From assembly GCA_949128115.1 (NCBI GenBank), contig OX421966.1:37713042-37777041 (forward strand): a stretch of 64,000 bases of DNA. The letters run 5' to 3'. The notes beneath the pieces are model-generated. The model did no database searches. It was given only the letters and a program-made list of their open reading frames with translations, and was not told the DNA's origin. Positions 21,269-33,231 of this stretch are shown in pieces. Origin of the DNA: Anaspis maculata. Taxonomy: Eukaryota; Arthropoda; Insecta; Coleoptera; Scraptiidae. Each line of letters opens with the position of its first letter. Within the stretch, counting starts at the first letter, position 1. Position numbers and translations under genes: made by a program.

Positions 21269-22347
21269 CCGGGTGATCATTTGAAAACTATCCACCTGCA
21301 ATAACTCCCGATTCCTAGTGAATATTTTTTCGAGCAAAAACAGGTCGATTTTTATATCGGGGGGGACATCTAAAACATACATTGACAAATTTCTATATCC
21401 ACCCCCCTCGCCCCCACTCACCCCAACTTTAAAATTTCAAATGGCACTACCTACCTTGCGATACATCAAACTGAAGAGAAGTTAATTTTCTTTCTGGAAA
21501 AAATATTTCCAAAATTTTTAACCCCACCCCCTTTTCCCTAAAAATTCTCTGACTGTCCCATTTTATATTCTGGACCCCTCATTTTTTTCTCAATTTAGTC
21601 GGCGTCATCCTAGATAGCATCGAAGAAGAAAATTTTTGGTGAGAAAAGTGCTGCCCAAATTCACCCCTCTGCTCTCCCCCACCTCAACTCCCAAATTTAA
21701 CAAAACACCACCTACTTTAAGATACATCAAATTGGAGGGAATTGAATTCTCTTTCTGGAAAGAATTTTTTTTTAATTTTCTACCCCTCCCCCAATAAATT
21801 GGTCATTTGGAGTATTCTAGGGGGGGAATGGGGGGCTTTAAAAATTGTGAAAAATCTTTTTCAGGAAGAGAATTCAATTTCCTTCATTTTGATGTATTAC
21901 AAAGTGGGTATTGACATTTTAGATTTTTAAGGTCAGGTGGGGGAGCGAAGGGGTGAATTTGGGTGGCACTTTTTTTATAGAAAATTTTCTCTTTTGATGC
22001 TGTGCAGGATGACGTTGACTGTATTGAAGGGAAATGGAGGTCAAGAATATTAACTTGGACACTCAGAGAATTTTAGAAAGAACGGGGGGTAGGGTTGGAA
22101 AATTTCAAAATATTTTTTCAAGAAAGAGAATTTAATTCTCTTCAATTTGATGTATCGCAAAGTAGGTCGTGTCATTTGAAATTTCAAAGTTGGGGTGAGT
22201 TGGAGCGAGGGGGCTCAAGATATAAATTCTTCAATGTATGTTTTAGATGTCCCCCTCGATAAAAAAATCGACCTGTTTTTGCTCAAAGACATTTGCACTA
22301 GGAATCGGGAGATATTGCAGGTGGATAGTTTTCAAATGATCACCCGG
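21269..22347. mobile_element. Foldback MITE, 1079 bp, TA target duplication
   Basis: Terminal repeats begin CCGGGTGATCATTTGAAA and are flanked by TA (21267-21268 and 22348-22349). The two halves are inverted copies over most of their length, sharing a TTTTTGCTC block, a GACATCTAAAACATACATTG block and cytosine-rich blocks. The middle carries extra degenerate copies of a TTGAATTCTCTTTCTGG motif. No coding capacity. Confidence 0.85.
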
Positions 22348-22651
22348 TATGTGCGTTTCGACGAGGATACGTGCCATCCTACCTTTTTGAATGTTATTAT
22401 TTCTTTTGTTTGTAGAATTTTGGTCTTCGTGCTTTTGTTTATAGTTGGGTCTTGGTTCACTGTTATGATTTCACCATCCAGGTGGGATAAACAATAGAGA
22501 GGGGAATATAACGTCAATGTTACCAATACGATTTGATTGAATACTACAACAGTGGAACTTAGAAGTGTTCTTGTTACAACAAATCAGAATGTGCAGTGTG
22601 TTGTGCATGAAAACTCATCTCTGAAGTGGAAGCAGCAATCAAACTGCTTCT

Positions 22652-22796
22652 TATGGTAGCCTTACATTAAGCATCAAATGCTGCAGTTTTTTCAGCAGGA
22701 GAGCTCTCATTGGTCACATGTTGGTCATTGACAGCAATGATAGGCGTCAGTTCCAATCAGAACTCTGCAGTATTTGATGCTTAATGTAAGGCCATA
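22652..22796. mobile_element. Short MITE, 145 bp
   Basis: Inverted arms contain GCCTTACATTAAGCATCAAA and CTGCAG, with a 2-bp indel near one end. No clear TSD. Confidence 0.65.
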
Positions 22797-22799
22797 GTT

Positions 22800-25484
22800 A
22801 GACGTTCTCAGTAAGGTACTCAGCTTTCTCCAGGTAAACAGACACGTGAAAGGCACATGGACCGACATCCCAGCTTATGCTAAGTTGAGGCTAATTCAGT
22901 TCAATGGTTATCCAGTTACAAATTTTGAAAAAATAAAAAAATCAACTTTGACACCCTGTACCTTTCTTACAAAACGAGTGAAAGGCACATTTTCCTGAAG
23001 AAAAAGATTGAGGAGAACCGTTTCCAAAGTTTGATCGGTTTAAACTTGTTGGATACACGATAGCGATAGTTCACATGCGCTCGGTCAGGGGCGTTCCTAC
23101 CCATGGTGCCTATTGTGCGAACAACAAGGGAAGCCAAATTCAGGGGCAGCATTTTTCCGGCTGAGTACTTATGCAGAATGATCCCGGTTTCAAGTTTTTC
23201 AGAAAATTTTGCCTGTTTAAAAACGATGTAATTTTTTGATTTCCGCCAAATATTTTGATTCGATTTGCGGTGTCCACTATTTTCATCTTCTGGCCTGGCA
23301 GTTCATTCTATGGCCATTCTCGTTTACCTGAGGTCCTTAGAGCGCAGGTCGATCAGTATCAGTTAGCTTTGCGCTGATTGGTTTAGTAGTAGGGAAGTGC
23401 GTGAGCCAATCTTCAACGTCAGCAAGCTGAGAAAATTAATAACTTGGTTTGTCTGTCAGCTGTCGACAGCGATGAAGACGCTGAGGCCATTTCAGTCAAT
23501 ACAATTCACTTGAAGGTCGCAGTTAGTCGGAATCAAAAGCAAAAATTCGATCTTGGGCACCACTTAGACACTACAGAACTCCAAAACGCATATAACATTG
23601 AATGACCAAAGTAAAATGTAAGATAACCAAGATATTGGCCATTATGATGGTCATTTGTGCCGTCATTGGCCATGGCCAGTTTTCTCAGTATAGCAGTTGG
23701 GCCTCGAGTTGGGCTAGCAAGTCGAGAAATGAACATTAGCAGATATTCACGTGTGAAATTTGGTGTTTCCATCATTTTGACCTCCTGTGTATGAATCTGT
23801 TGTGAAATTGGAGTTTCAGACAAAAACAGTGGCTCCAAAGGACAAAATTTGAAAAAATTCAGGGTATCCGTCGGAAGTCTCACCAGTTCGAAATTGAAAT
23901 CATATCCTCGTTGTTCGACTTCCGATCTGGGAAAATCCCAAAACCGTTTCGAGATAAGACATGAAGTTTCATAATGTCATGATTGAAACTGGAAAAAAAC
24001 AGTTTTTTAACAAACGAGTTTGGCTGAACACAGTGACAATTTGCAATGATTCACATATCACCCTGGTACAAACATTTCGCAGTGTAGACCGATATTCGAT
24101 ACTAAATAAAATATCTGAATAAACGAATAGAAACAATAAAGAAGGTATAATTTCAAAAGAATTTGTGCGCAATTCCGTCATTTCAAAGAGATTCCAAGCT
24201 AAAACTCCTCAATTTGGAGAAATTGACAATTTGTTTTTTTGCTAAAGTATTTTGTTTTTATTATTTCGAAATATTTTTCATATGGTCCCCAAACCTCAGT
24301 CTCCCCATTCTGATCATTTTGACTCTACTGTGCAAATGGGCAGCGAGTTCTTATTTCGCACAAGGGCAGCAAACACCTTAGGAACGCCCCTGCGCTCGGT
24401 ACTCATGTTATCTGTACCTATGTATGATTGACAGCACGTGAACACAAGGGGGTTCACGGAGCCCCAAAACGATACTTGGAGACACAAAGGATCAGAGCGC
24501 ACTGTTGCCTTAAACGATATACAAGAAAACACACCGAGATCTGCATCCATAACCATTCTGTCACTGTGACACTGTGTCTCAAAACTCTTTTTTCTGCACG
24601 ATTACAATACTTTCCCTTCCATGTTGGTGGGGGGCCGGGAAAGTAAAACGAAATCTCACAGCCAGTGACGTATTATAGGTTGGTTCAATGATGACCATCT
24701 ATCATTGGACGAAACTTGCATGAAACTTGGACGATCGTAAGATTCAAGTGAGGTTCATGTGCAATGCTGCGACTTTTGAACTAAAAACAATAGATTTCAT
24801 CCTTTGAAAGCCACCCTGTGCGCATTGTTTCGCGGACTTACCGTTCCGTCATCATAAAACAAAATGGCTTCCTGTATCTGCAATTCCACGGAAAAAATCC
24901 AGGCGACTGTTCCTTTGTGGCCATGTCGTTTGAAGAGGCGGCAGTGGCGGCAGCGATGGCGGCATCTTAAGGATCTGTCCGTTGATTTTCCTCGTATAAA
25001 CACGTAGCGTTATGTGGCACTTGATCGTTTTATTTGAGAATTTATTTCGCACGAATTCTCCAGGGAAATTTATAATGCATGCTACGGTTTTGTCATCTCA
25101 TATACCCTGGCACGGCACAAGCAAATTCCGACTTTGTATCAGCGCTATTATTTATACACCGAAGGAGGAAGAAACTCACTCGCACAAACAAACACATCAG
25201 GAAATTTACTTCGAACTTTATATGAAACACACAGTGCTGCTCTCAAATTGGCTTACACCGCATGCACCATTTATTTGCGTCTTCTTCCCGCAGTCGCGCT
25301 TGTCCTCCTTCTGATTTTTTTTTCTCTTCTCGCACAACGTTACACGACATCAGTCTCACGCTGACAGAATTATTTAGATATATGTACATATATGCAGAAC
25401 ACTCGTGCAGTACTTCATGAGGGTATGACAGAAATTCGAGAAGAAACCTCTGAATCAGTCCGTGTAATATGTACTACAACTAAT
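22800..25484. other. Largely unassigned DNA
   Basis: No gene recognised in 2.7 kb. The segment 24560-24660 belongs, in reverse orientation, to the three-copy dispersed repeat also seen at 4535 and 52045. Confidence 0.35.
24560..24660 (-). repeat. Dispersed repeat copy (reverse orientation)
   Basis: On the minus strand it carries CCCACCAACATGGAAGGG and TTGTAATCGTGCAGA, as in the copies at 4535-4715 and 52045-52175. ACTTTCCC and GGGAAAGT form inverted arms around the core. Confidence 0.55.
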
Positions 25485-25488
25485 GTAT

Positions 25489-26004
25489 TGTTACGAGCGG
25501 CGATTCTGGATAACACGCGATCTTTCTAGACTCATCCATTAGACCGCAGTGTACAAGTGCGGAGCTCTGGACATTCCCAGAATAATACGATGGCTTGGTG
25601 ATTGGGATACATGGAGCCTTGAACGGTGGGTCAAGACACATCTGTTCATTTTGGCGGAGGTGCCGTATTCACCGCACGTTGGTGATGCCCACGAAATGTG
25701 TAGGATTTTTCGGGAGTCGCATGAAAACCGTATGCCGGGTCACTGTGGAATTTGCTGGAGGACCTATGGAACATTCGAGATTAAATAATAGTCAGACCTA
25801 TATAAAGCACCGTCCTCGGCCTAGATAGGAGTATCCATATTCAATACAAGGCGATAGACAGCGGATAGAAAGCGAAGTAGTAACTGCGATAATCCAAGTA
25901 GATGATTGTTGGCGTGTATTCATTGTAGTACGCAGTAATAAACAGTGTGTGTTTTAAAACGATCGTCTCAATTATAATCAAACCTGTACGCGAAATATGT
26001 AACA
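25489..26004 (+). mobile_element. Solo LTR, 516 bp
   Basis: Begins TGTTACGAGCGGC and ends ATATGTAACA. It is flanked by a perfect 4-bp duplication GTAT (25485-25488 and 26005-26008) with no internal retrotransposon sequence, so it is the product of LTR-LTR recombination. It contains TATATAAAG near 25799 and AATAAA near 25937, the expected U3 and R signals for a plus-strand LTR. A related inverted copy is at 53068-53580. Confidence 0.9.
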
Positions 26005-26009
26005 GTATG

Positions 26010-27378
26010 ATTGAACAACAGTCCGAAAGAGCTGATCTTCTCATCGTTGAACAATAATTGAGTGATTGCTGTAACTAGGTCCATCTTGAACATCGACAGC
26101 ACGTTAATGAATAATTGGGATATAACATATCGAGGCGAAAGGTACCGCATTACAGCTGAGAGCAAAGATCGTGCTCGCACCCAAACTCGAAGCGGGAATG
26201 AAGTTTCTACCGTCAAGGTATTGTGTTGATCAATGAAGTATTTACACCATTTTCGACTGGGAAAGAACTGAAACTACTCCAGTCTCTAGATGAATTCAGG
26301 CAAGTTCCAGGCCAATTCCAGCACACTGCAGTACTGCCGGTTGAAGGCATGTTGTACTCGAAAAGTGTGCTCATGGCCAACCGGGGAGTCTTAGCTGGCT
26401 AAGAATTGAGGCTCGCTTCTGGCTCGCTCACCGGCACGATCTACCGGCGGTCCCCCATCCAACTTTTGGCCGCGCTGGGCGTTGCTGCAGTCGGGTCATC
26501 ACCCGACTGGAATGATGTACTACACGCTATGCCCTTCTCATGTGAGTGTTACATCAATTTTCAATCGATACTCATTCAACTCGATAACACATTCAAATTG
26601 TAACTCTTTCAATTTCTAGCCCCATAACTTGCAAACTTCCTCCGCTACTCTATGTGGCGAAGCTTGAAAACTACCTAGCTTGTAGACAAGCAGAGCAGAG
26701 AAAGCCGACTGACCAATAAAACTAAGCAGAAAAATGTGCCCAATCATGTAATATCGACAATTTTCTCTTGTGTGGTACCCCACGCCTTCATAACGTCTAA
26801 TGACGATAGGACAAACTAACAGGAAAGTCTCGAAGAATAACCCACACTTGCGGAACCTGAAGAGGGCGTAACGAATTTTTTTCCCAGCACGCGCCTCTTG
26901 CGGCCACATAGCGCTTGAACAGCCCCTTACACACTCCGGGCAAAGTCCCGCGGGAAATGCGCGATAGTGAGGGGCTTGTTGTTTTTTTTTTATTTGGTCC
27001 GATAGTGTTATCGGGTTTGTTCAAACCTTTCGTCGCCGCCTCAACCGCGGATTCCAGCATCACTCCAAAGCCGCGATGGAAAAACGATTTCAGTATTTAT
27101 ACTATGCGCCGTAACGGCCTTTCCCGGCAAGGACAGCACACTCGAGGTAATTAGACATCAAAAACATGAGTCCTTGGAATAAGTTGCAAGCAAGCAGCCG
27201 CACCGCACCGAAGTAAGCGACGACTTATTGAAAAGCAGTCGGCTTTCGAGATCAGTCATCCTAATTAGTTCTTCTCTTTCGCCGTTTTCGGATCCAATCT
27301 AACTTTGGAAAAAAAATCTTTGGCTTTGCAAGAGTCTCGCACGAGGCGATTAGATGACGACGACGACAATCTCTTGCA
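26010..27378. other. Unassigned DNA
   Basis: No gene, RNA or repeat boundary recognised. Confidence 0.35.
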
Positions 27379-27382
27379 TTAA

Positions 27383-28027
27383 CCCGGCGCTTGTGTGGTG
27401 GGGTAAAAAGCACCCAAGCAAAATTTCAAGTCGTAATATTTCGGTGTGTATACGAACTTCACACCCCCGCTTCTCAGTACCTTCAAGTTGCCACCTTTTC
27501 TCCACTTTTCAGTTGCCAGTAGGTTATCACAGCCCATACGTCGACAGAAATTAGCCGATAAAGTTCAACTTGGGTCATTTTGACCCCACCACACAGTTCA
27601 CGTGCAAATCTAGAAAAAGGTCTCTCCAAAGCGCAAGCAACTCTGCTTGCTCTCGCTCGATGTCGATCCCTTGCGGAAGACATATTTGCATCAACCTATC
27701 ATCAAAACAATGTTCAGTTCTGGACCAAACATCAATAATAAGACCATTATTGCCTCAATTTCATGAATTTGTATGGTGGGGTGAAAATCACCCATGGGAC
27801 TACGAAAAATCAACTTTTCATTTTTTGCATGATATGACGGTACCCCTCTAAACTGTAGAATCGATTCTGGTTTGGTAACTTCATAGAACATCAAAGATCA
27901 TTTTGGTCACTATTTCAAGAGAAAAAACATTTTGTTTAATTTTTTGTGGTCCCACAAAAGTGGGTGATTTTTACCCCAGCACACCATGCTCGTAACTATT
28001 ATCCACCATACAAGCGCCGGCGCCGGG
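27383..28027. mobile_element. piggyBac-type MITE, 645 bp, TTAA target
   Basis: The ends read TTAA-CCCGGCGC and, inverted, GCGCCGGG-TTAA (TTAA at 27379-27382 and 28028-28031). Duplication of TTAA with CCC-starting termini is the mark of piggyBac-superfamily elements. No transposase frame is present. Four internal copies of a GTGGGGT / CACCCA motif occur near 27397, 27567, 27775 and 27960. Confidence 0.8.
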
Positions 28028-28116
28028 TTAAGAGCGTGTGGCGCAGAATGAGTCTACCGAGGAGTCTACATATATCTGCAAAGTATACCTGAGACCTCTG
28101 TTCGTATACGAATAGG

Positions 28117-28330
28117 TGTTATTACAGTTTTCGCGTCTGGGTTTTTTTACAATTGAGAGACGAGCGTTTCAGACACTCTGTTTATTATGCGTAGTACTAA
28201 ATATTACACGTCAATTTATTACTCCGCACTTGAAAATCGCTTTGGGTTATTTCGCCGATTACTCGTCTGAGTTTACTGAGTTTACTCGACTGAGTTCATC
28301 GTTTCTCGATCATCCTCACCCCTTACCTCC
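28117..28330 (-). repeat. Diverged fragment of the TGTTACGAGC LTR family
   Basis: Starts TGTTATTACAG in plus order and follows the solo LTR at 53068 through TTCGCGT, CAATTGAGA, CAGACACT and CTGTTTATT blocks before similarity fades. The far end is not found. Confidence 0.45.
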
Positions 28331-28523
28331 TTAGTTTACCTGGGGTACAACCATTATGATACCTACCCACAACCACAATGAGGGCTAGGGGGGTTGACTA
28401 GACCGTATTTTTTTTTTAAAACATAAATCCTGCTTTTGGTCATTGGTTGATTCAATGGGATTCCAAAAATAGATCGATACTGGAAGTTGGGCTCAATTTT
28501 TTAAATCTGAATTTTCAGTTCTA

Positions 28524-29080
28524 AAGGGTCTTTCAATAAGAGCGATAGAGCTTTGATAAGATTTTGCTGGCATTTTTCGACATAAATACTCAGTATATCT
28601 CAACAAAATCATCTTCTTTCAACAAGACAGGGCTACGTCCACACAGCAGGAGAAACTTTGACACTTGTTGGCCGAAAACTTCCAAGGATGAACAATTTCG
28701 CGGAACGGCGATGTCAATTGGCCAGCGAGATCTTGCGATATTACGTCCCTGGACGTTTTTCTGGGGGGTATGTGAAGTCCCTGGTATACAAGAAGAAGCC
28801 TATAGAACCCTCGATAGAACCATTGAAACCCTGAGGGACAATATTGTGCGTGTTATTATTGAAATATAGCCCGATATCTGCCAGAAAGTTATTACAAATT
28901 GGACTTACCGTCTGCACGCTGGCCATTAGACAAAGTCGAGGAGGCCATTTGCTAGATGCTATTTTCCACACATAATGTTGAAAAATGTTCTTTCACAAAG
29001 AGTCAATAAGATATCGTTAACCCTGACATAATTTGTTTAATTCCAATTTGAAGTTCTATCACGCTTATTGAAAGACCCTA
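28524..29080 (+). mobile_element. Decayed mariner/Tc1-type element, 557 bp
   Basis: Terminal repeats containing GGGTCTTTCAATAAG are flanked by TA (28522-28523 and 29081-29082). The interior keeps a shortened, frameshifted piece of transposase coding sequence on the plus strand. Confidence 0.7.
28600..28930 (+). pseudogene. mariner-type transposase remnant
   Basis: Across two or three frames the stretch reads as the late part of a DDE transposase: a FNKTG/FQQD-like start, then NGDVNWPARSCDIT, then LDVFL and a GGYVKSLVY-like piece in the next frame. The SCDITxLDxFLW..VK..VY pattern is characteristic of insect mariner-like proteins around the third catalytic acid. Several frame changes and stops make it non-functional. 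It covers only the C-terminal third of a normal protein, so the element moved, if at all, with help from a full-length relative. Confidence 0.65.
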
Positions 29081-29099
29081 TACATGAATTTAAAGTTTC

Positions 29100-29880
29100 G
29101 GAATTTCTTTCTTTTTCTAGATTTTGACTACTGTCCCTTCAGTAGGTAACCACCTCAATTTATTGATCTAGATTTTTTTAAATTATTTCTGCATTATTTT
29201 TTTTCCTGGAATGCTACTTAATTCCTTCACTCGATTTCGACCTCTGCCCCCTCGGTAATTACTCCAATTCACAACTTATATTTTTTATTCTCCAACTTAA
29301 TTTGAGCCAGTTTCATGAATTTTAAAATGCTTGAGACAAGTTCTTATTTGGACTAGGACATGGCTGTAGGCAGATATTATGGTGGATGGGAAAAGGGATG
29401 GTCGAGAAATGAAGAACTCCATCCTTATGCAGATTGGTTTCATTATCATTTTGTCATTTACCCAGATCACCTTCTAGATGAACTGTAAGGTCCAGAATTT
29501 CATTGTTGTCTTGATTTCGACCCTCTACTTCCTCAATAACACCAGAACTCATTGGTTTAAATTTTTTTCAATTATTTCCCAATAATGGGAATCGCAAGTT
29601 TCGGAACGTTACTCCATTCCCTTGATTTTGACCCCCAGCCCCCTTAGAATAACCCCCAATTGATTGATTTAGATTTTCCAAAATTATTTCTCGATTATTA
29701 TTCTGTTCAGATTTTATAAGAATGGAAAAATCTGGATTTTGAATTTATTTTCTCAATTTCGACCCCCAACCCCCTTGACAACCACCCCAATTCTCAACTT
29801 GGATTTTTTAAATTATTTTTCCCATGATCACGAGTTTGATTTGAACCAGTTTCATGAATTTCGAAAAATTTGAGACTATT
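29100..29880. repeat. Degenerate tandem repeat, about 80-140 bp spacing
   Basis: Five loose copies (near 29112, 29231, 29514, 29621 and 29756) carry GATTTCGACCCCC, AACCCCAATT and an AAATTATTT tail in the same order. No coding frame. Confidence 0.5.
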
Positions 29881-30394
29881 CCTAATTTTGGCCCAATTAG
29901 GGATGTAGGGGAAAAACTGTTCATAGGAGGGGTCCAATTTTTCAGGAATATATTCCTTGAATCAAGATCTACAACATATAAAAAATTTAGCCAAATTCAC
30001 CAAAACCACTTTTTCATAGAAAACGTGCGGGGTCCTTTGACATCTGAATCACTCATGTGCGACTTACGGTTCTCAAGCTATATCTTTTCAAAGTCAATTT
30101 TCCCTTCGAGTTCACTCTGTAGTTGCATAACAACCGTTACCATGATTGATATTCTTGATATTAATGGTCTGTGGTTGACAACTTATCATTATTCATGGTT
30201 AATTTGACTGCCACGTGGAGCTAAGATCAACTTGATATGCTGATTGGATGACAAAAGTTGATGCTTCAGGAAGTTCTAGAAGCCATAACCCAAGAACCGG
30301 AAGTAGCACGTACATGAGTAATTGAGTAAGGTGTCAAATTGTGAAGAATTGAATAAGCTTCCATTCGTATACATACGCTTCCACCTCACATTGA

Positions 30395-32175
30395 CTGAAA
30401 TGAAATGAGAAGTTTATTGGCGTGTGTGTTCGGATGTGCTGCCATTCTTTCTCGATATTTCACGCTGTGGTTCTTGATTTCTTCTTTGATGGACGGGATT
30501 GGAATGTCTTGTTGGATGATCCTGTTGGGCATGTATCTTGGAGCGTCGACTACCACTCGCAAAATCTTGTTCTGGAACCTCTGGAGAATTTTCAGATTGG
30601 ATTAGGCAGCAGATCCTCACAGTTGTATACCGTAGGTCCATATTGGCTTGATTATGCTCTTGTAAAGCAAGATTTTGTTTTCAATTGACATCTGTGACCT
30701 TCTACCCATCAACCAGTACATCTGACGGAACTTGAGACCAAGCTGTTTTCTCTTCGTGAAAATGTGTTTCTTCCATGTGAGTCTTCGGTCCAAATGCATG
30801 CCCAAATATTTTGCGTCGTCTGTCTGTGGTATTGGTACGTCGTTTAACTTCACTGGTGGACACGTCTCTCGTCTCGCTGTGGATGTGACATGAACCGATT
30901 TGGACTTGTTGACACTGATTCACCACTTTCTTAACCATTTCTCGATCTTGTTGAGGTTTATTTGTAGGTCTCTTGATGCTGACACTGGATCCACGTGTGA
31001 AGCGAGCACGGCGGTGTCGTCAGCAAATGAAGCTGTCATTATCGTTCTTGTGGTCGGCAGGTCAGCAGAGAAAAGTGAGTATAGAATCGGTCCCAGGACA
31101 CTGCCCTGAGGAACGCCCGCATTAATGGGGTAAAGTCTGGTGTACCTGTCTCCTCGGTGGCTTTCCACAGTGAATCCGTTCCACGTCGCTTTCGTTCCGT
31201 CTAGGTTTTTCTAGGTAATTTTGAATTCTCTGGTTTTTTGCTTCAGAGAGTAGTTTTTTCAGTTCCTTGGTGACTTTATTCAGTTCAGTTTTATTTGTCT
31301 CACATCTTGTTCGTTGCCATTGTTTCCTGATTTTTCTTTTTTCTATTATTTTCTGTTTCAACGTGATTGGTAGTTCTTCATTAGTGTGGGTTTCTAATGC
31401 ATCAGAGGTGACATACCATGCAGCTTGCTGAATGCATGTGGTAAGAGTGTAGAGTGCGTTTTCGAGGTCGTTGTCGGTTTTTAGTGGGACATCCGTAGGC
31501 ATCAATTCTTCCAGTTTTCTTCTGAATAAATCCCAGTTTGTTTTCTTACTATTTAGTTCGGGTTGGTCGCTTTGTATTTTTCACTATTTCCAGTTACGTG
31601 TAGAGTATGACTAGTGAGTGATCGGAGGACAGGTCAAGGCATGATTTGATCTTGGTTGTTTTGATATCGATTCCTTTGGTTACGTAAAAGTCTATAAGGT
31701 CCGGTGTCTTAGCTTTGTCCGAAGGCCAGTATGTTGATTCGCCTGTGCTTATATCTCGTAAATTGTTACTTATGATTACTTTTGCCAGTTCTCTTCTTTT
31801 CGAAGTAATCAGTCTGGACCCCCACAACGTGTGTTTGGCGTTATAGTCTCCGCCAGCTATAAATTTGTTGTCTAGTGTTCTGAAAAATTGTTCAAAGTGC
31901 TCATGTTTGTTATTCTGTTTGGGTGGACAATAAATCGCAGCCACTGCGAGATCTCCTTCCTTAGTGTCGATTAGGACTGTGGTTGCTTGAAGATGTTTTT
32001 TCTCAAATCTGTCCATTTCTCGATGTTTTATTGTATCTCGGATGATTAGTGCTGTTCCACCATGTGCCCTGCCATCAGGGTGTTACGTGCAGTAGATTTT
32101 ATATTTTGGCACTCTTAGAAAATTCTTTGTCGTGAAATGTGTCTCCGATATCAGGATTGTTTACTTGAAACAAAG
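30395..32175 (-). pseudogene. Broken jockey-like LINE (endonuclease and RT)
   Basis: Read on the minus strand from 32175, the first part matches an APE-type endonuclease: SETHFTTKNF at the start, GGDYNAKHTLWGSR near the middle and SSDHS at the end (32016-31594), with a TAA near 32066. Several frame changes follow, then a pre-RT segment (31505-31205). The next part jumps straight to AGVPQGSVLGP and FADDTAVLA of the RT (31168-30920), then KYLGMHLDRRLTWKKH (30853-30617) and a thumb tail in yet another frame to about 30414. The early RT motifs are missing, so there is an internal deletion at about 31170-31205. AATAAA lies near 30415 on this strand. The 5' end is truncated. Motif set and order fit the jockey/CR1 group. 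Confidence 0.85.
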
Positions 32176-32236
32176 AAAAAAAGAAAGCAGAAAACTGACA
32201 GCAAGTTTTTTTCTGAAGGCGAACTGCGAACTTCAA

Positions 32237-32396
32237 TGGCGGCTTTACATAGCTTCGTATGTCGTCGGCGACAGTGTCGCTGGCCAGTGGAATCCAATCT
32301 TGCTGTATTCCCTTACCTCCCTCCATATTATTCTCGCGACATGAGTCTCTATCGTTGTGTCGTTCAAATTATTCAACTACAGTTGTTGTTCAACTG
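32237..32396 (+). mobile_element. Partial MITE of the TGGCGGC family
   Basis: Shares TGGCGGCTTTACA, GGCGACAGTGTCGCTGGC and TTACCTCCCTCC with 4275-4491 but lacks the right terminal repeat. It ends where the next MITE begins. Confidence 0.6.
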
Positions 32397-32405
32397 ATTG
32401 ACTTC

Positions 32406-32612
32406 AACCGTAACAGAAACAGCAACGCTAACCTTAGTGTAAAAGTTTGGACCAATACATTTCATCTGTGAGGCCAAGGACAAAACAAACAGGTTGTCGG
32501 CGCCAAGACCGGAAACCAGCAACCTGCCTCCATTGCGTTCTCGGCCTCACTGATGGAATGTACAGTTCCAAACTTCCACACTGAGGTTAGCGTTGCTGTT
32601 ACTATTACGGTT
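32406..32612. mobile_element. Foldback MITE, 207 bp
   Basis: The outer 70 bp of each side are inverted copies (AACCGTAA, CAGCAACGCTAACC, AGTTTGGA and GTGAGGCC blocks in matching order). No TSD is evident. Confidence 0.65.
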
Positions 32613-32619
32613 AAGGTTT

Positions 32620-33230
32620 ATGTAAATGAGCCTTCAGTCTGTAGCCGTGTACCGGATTTAGAATTCTTAGAAAACGTAATTTTTCGTTACTTCATCACTA
32701 GGAGCCCCCCAGAGAGGTTTCATTGAAAAGTCCAGAGTGCGTAGGTTTGATGGCGCAGACGACGTCATCCAAAATGGACAAGCAAAGCGGAGGGAGCAAA
32801 AGAGTATTGTTTGACAATGACGTGAGAGCTCACTTTTCTCTCATCTCCAGGCCAGGTAGTCAACATACAAAATTAAAATAATTTGATTAGGCGCGCTTGG
32901 TTGAGAGGGTTTCAGCAATTCGCTTTCATCATCATTATTAAATTTTAAAACGGCAATTAATTCTTGCTCTGTTGTTAAAAATCCACGGCGCGGCGTCGCG
33001 TCACCCGCAGCCATACAGCCAGAACCGCACACCCTCTTCCATTGCAAGAGTCAGGGAATAGACCGTGCTATAGCATTATATAGTGGCATAGGAACTATCC
33101 CCAGAGCAGCACTAGCTGCATAACAATATGACCGGCTAGTCATTTCCCCGAGCATGATTTATTCACAAGCACCATAATTTTCCGGCGACGACTGCAATAG
33201 CTCATGGATTCCAGAATGTTTACGGTGCTC
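32620..33230. other. Unassigned DNA
   Basis: Nothing recognisable between the MITE and the decayed reverse transcriptase. Confidence 0.35.
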
Positions 33231-33231
33231 A

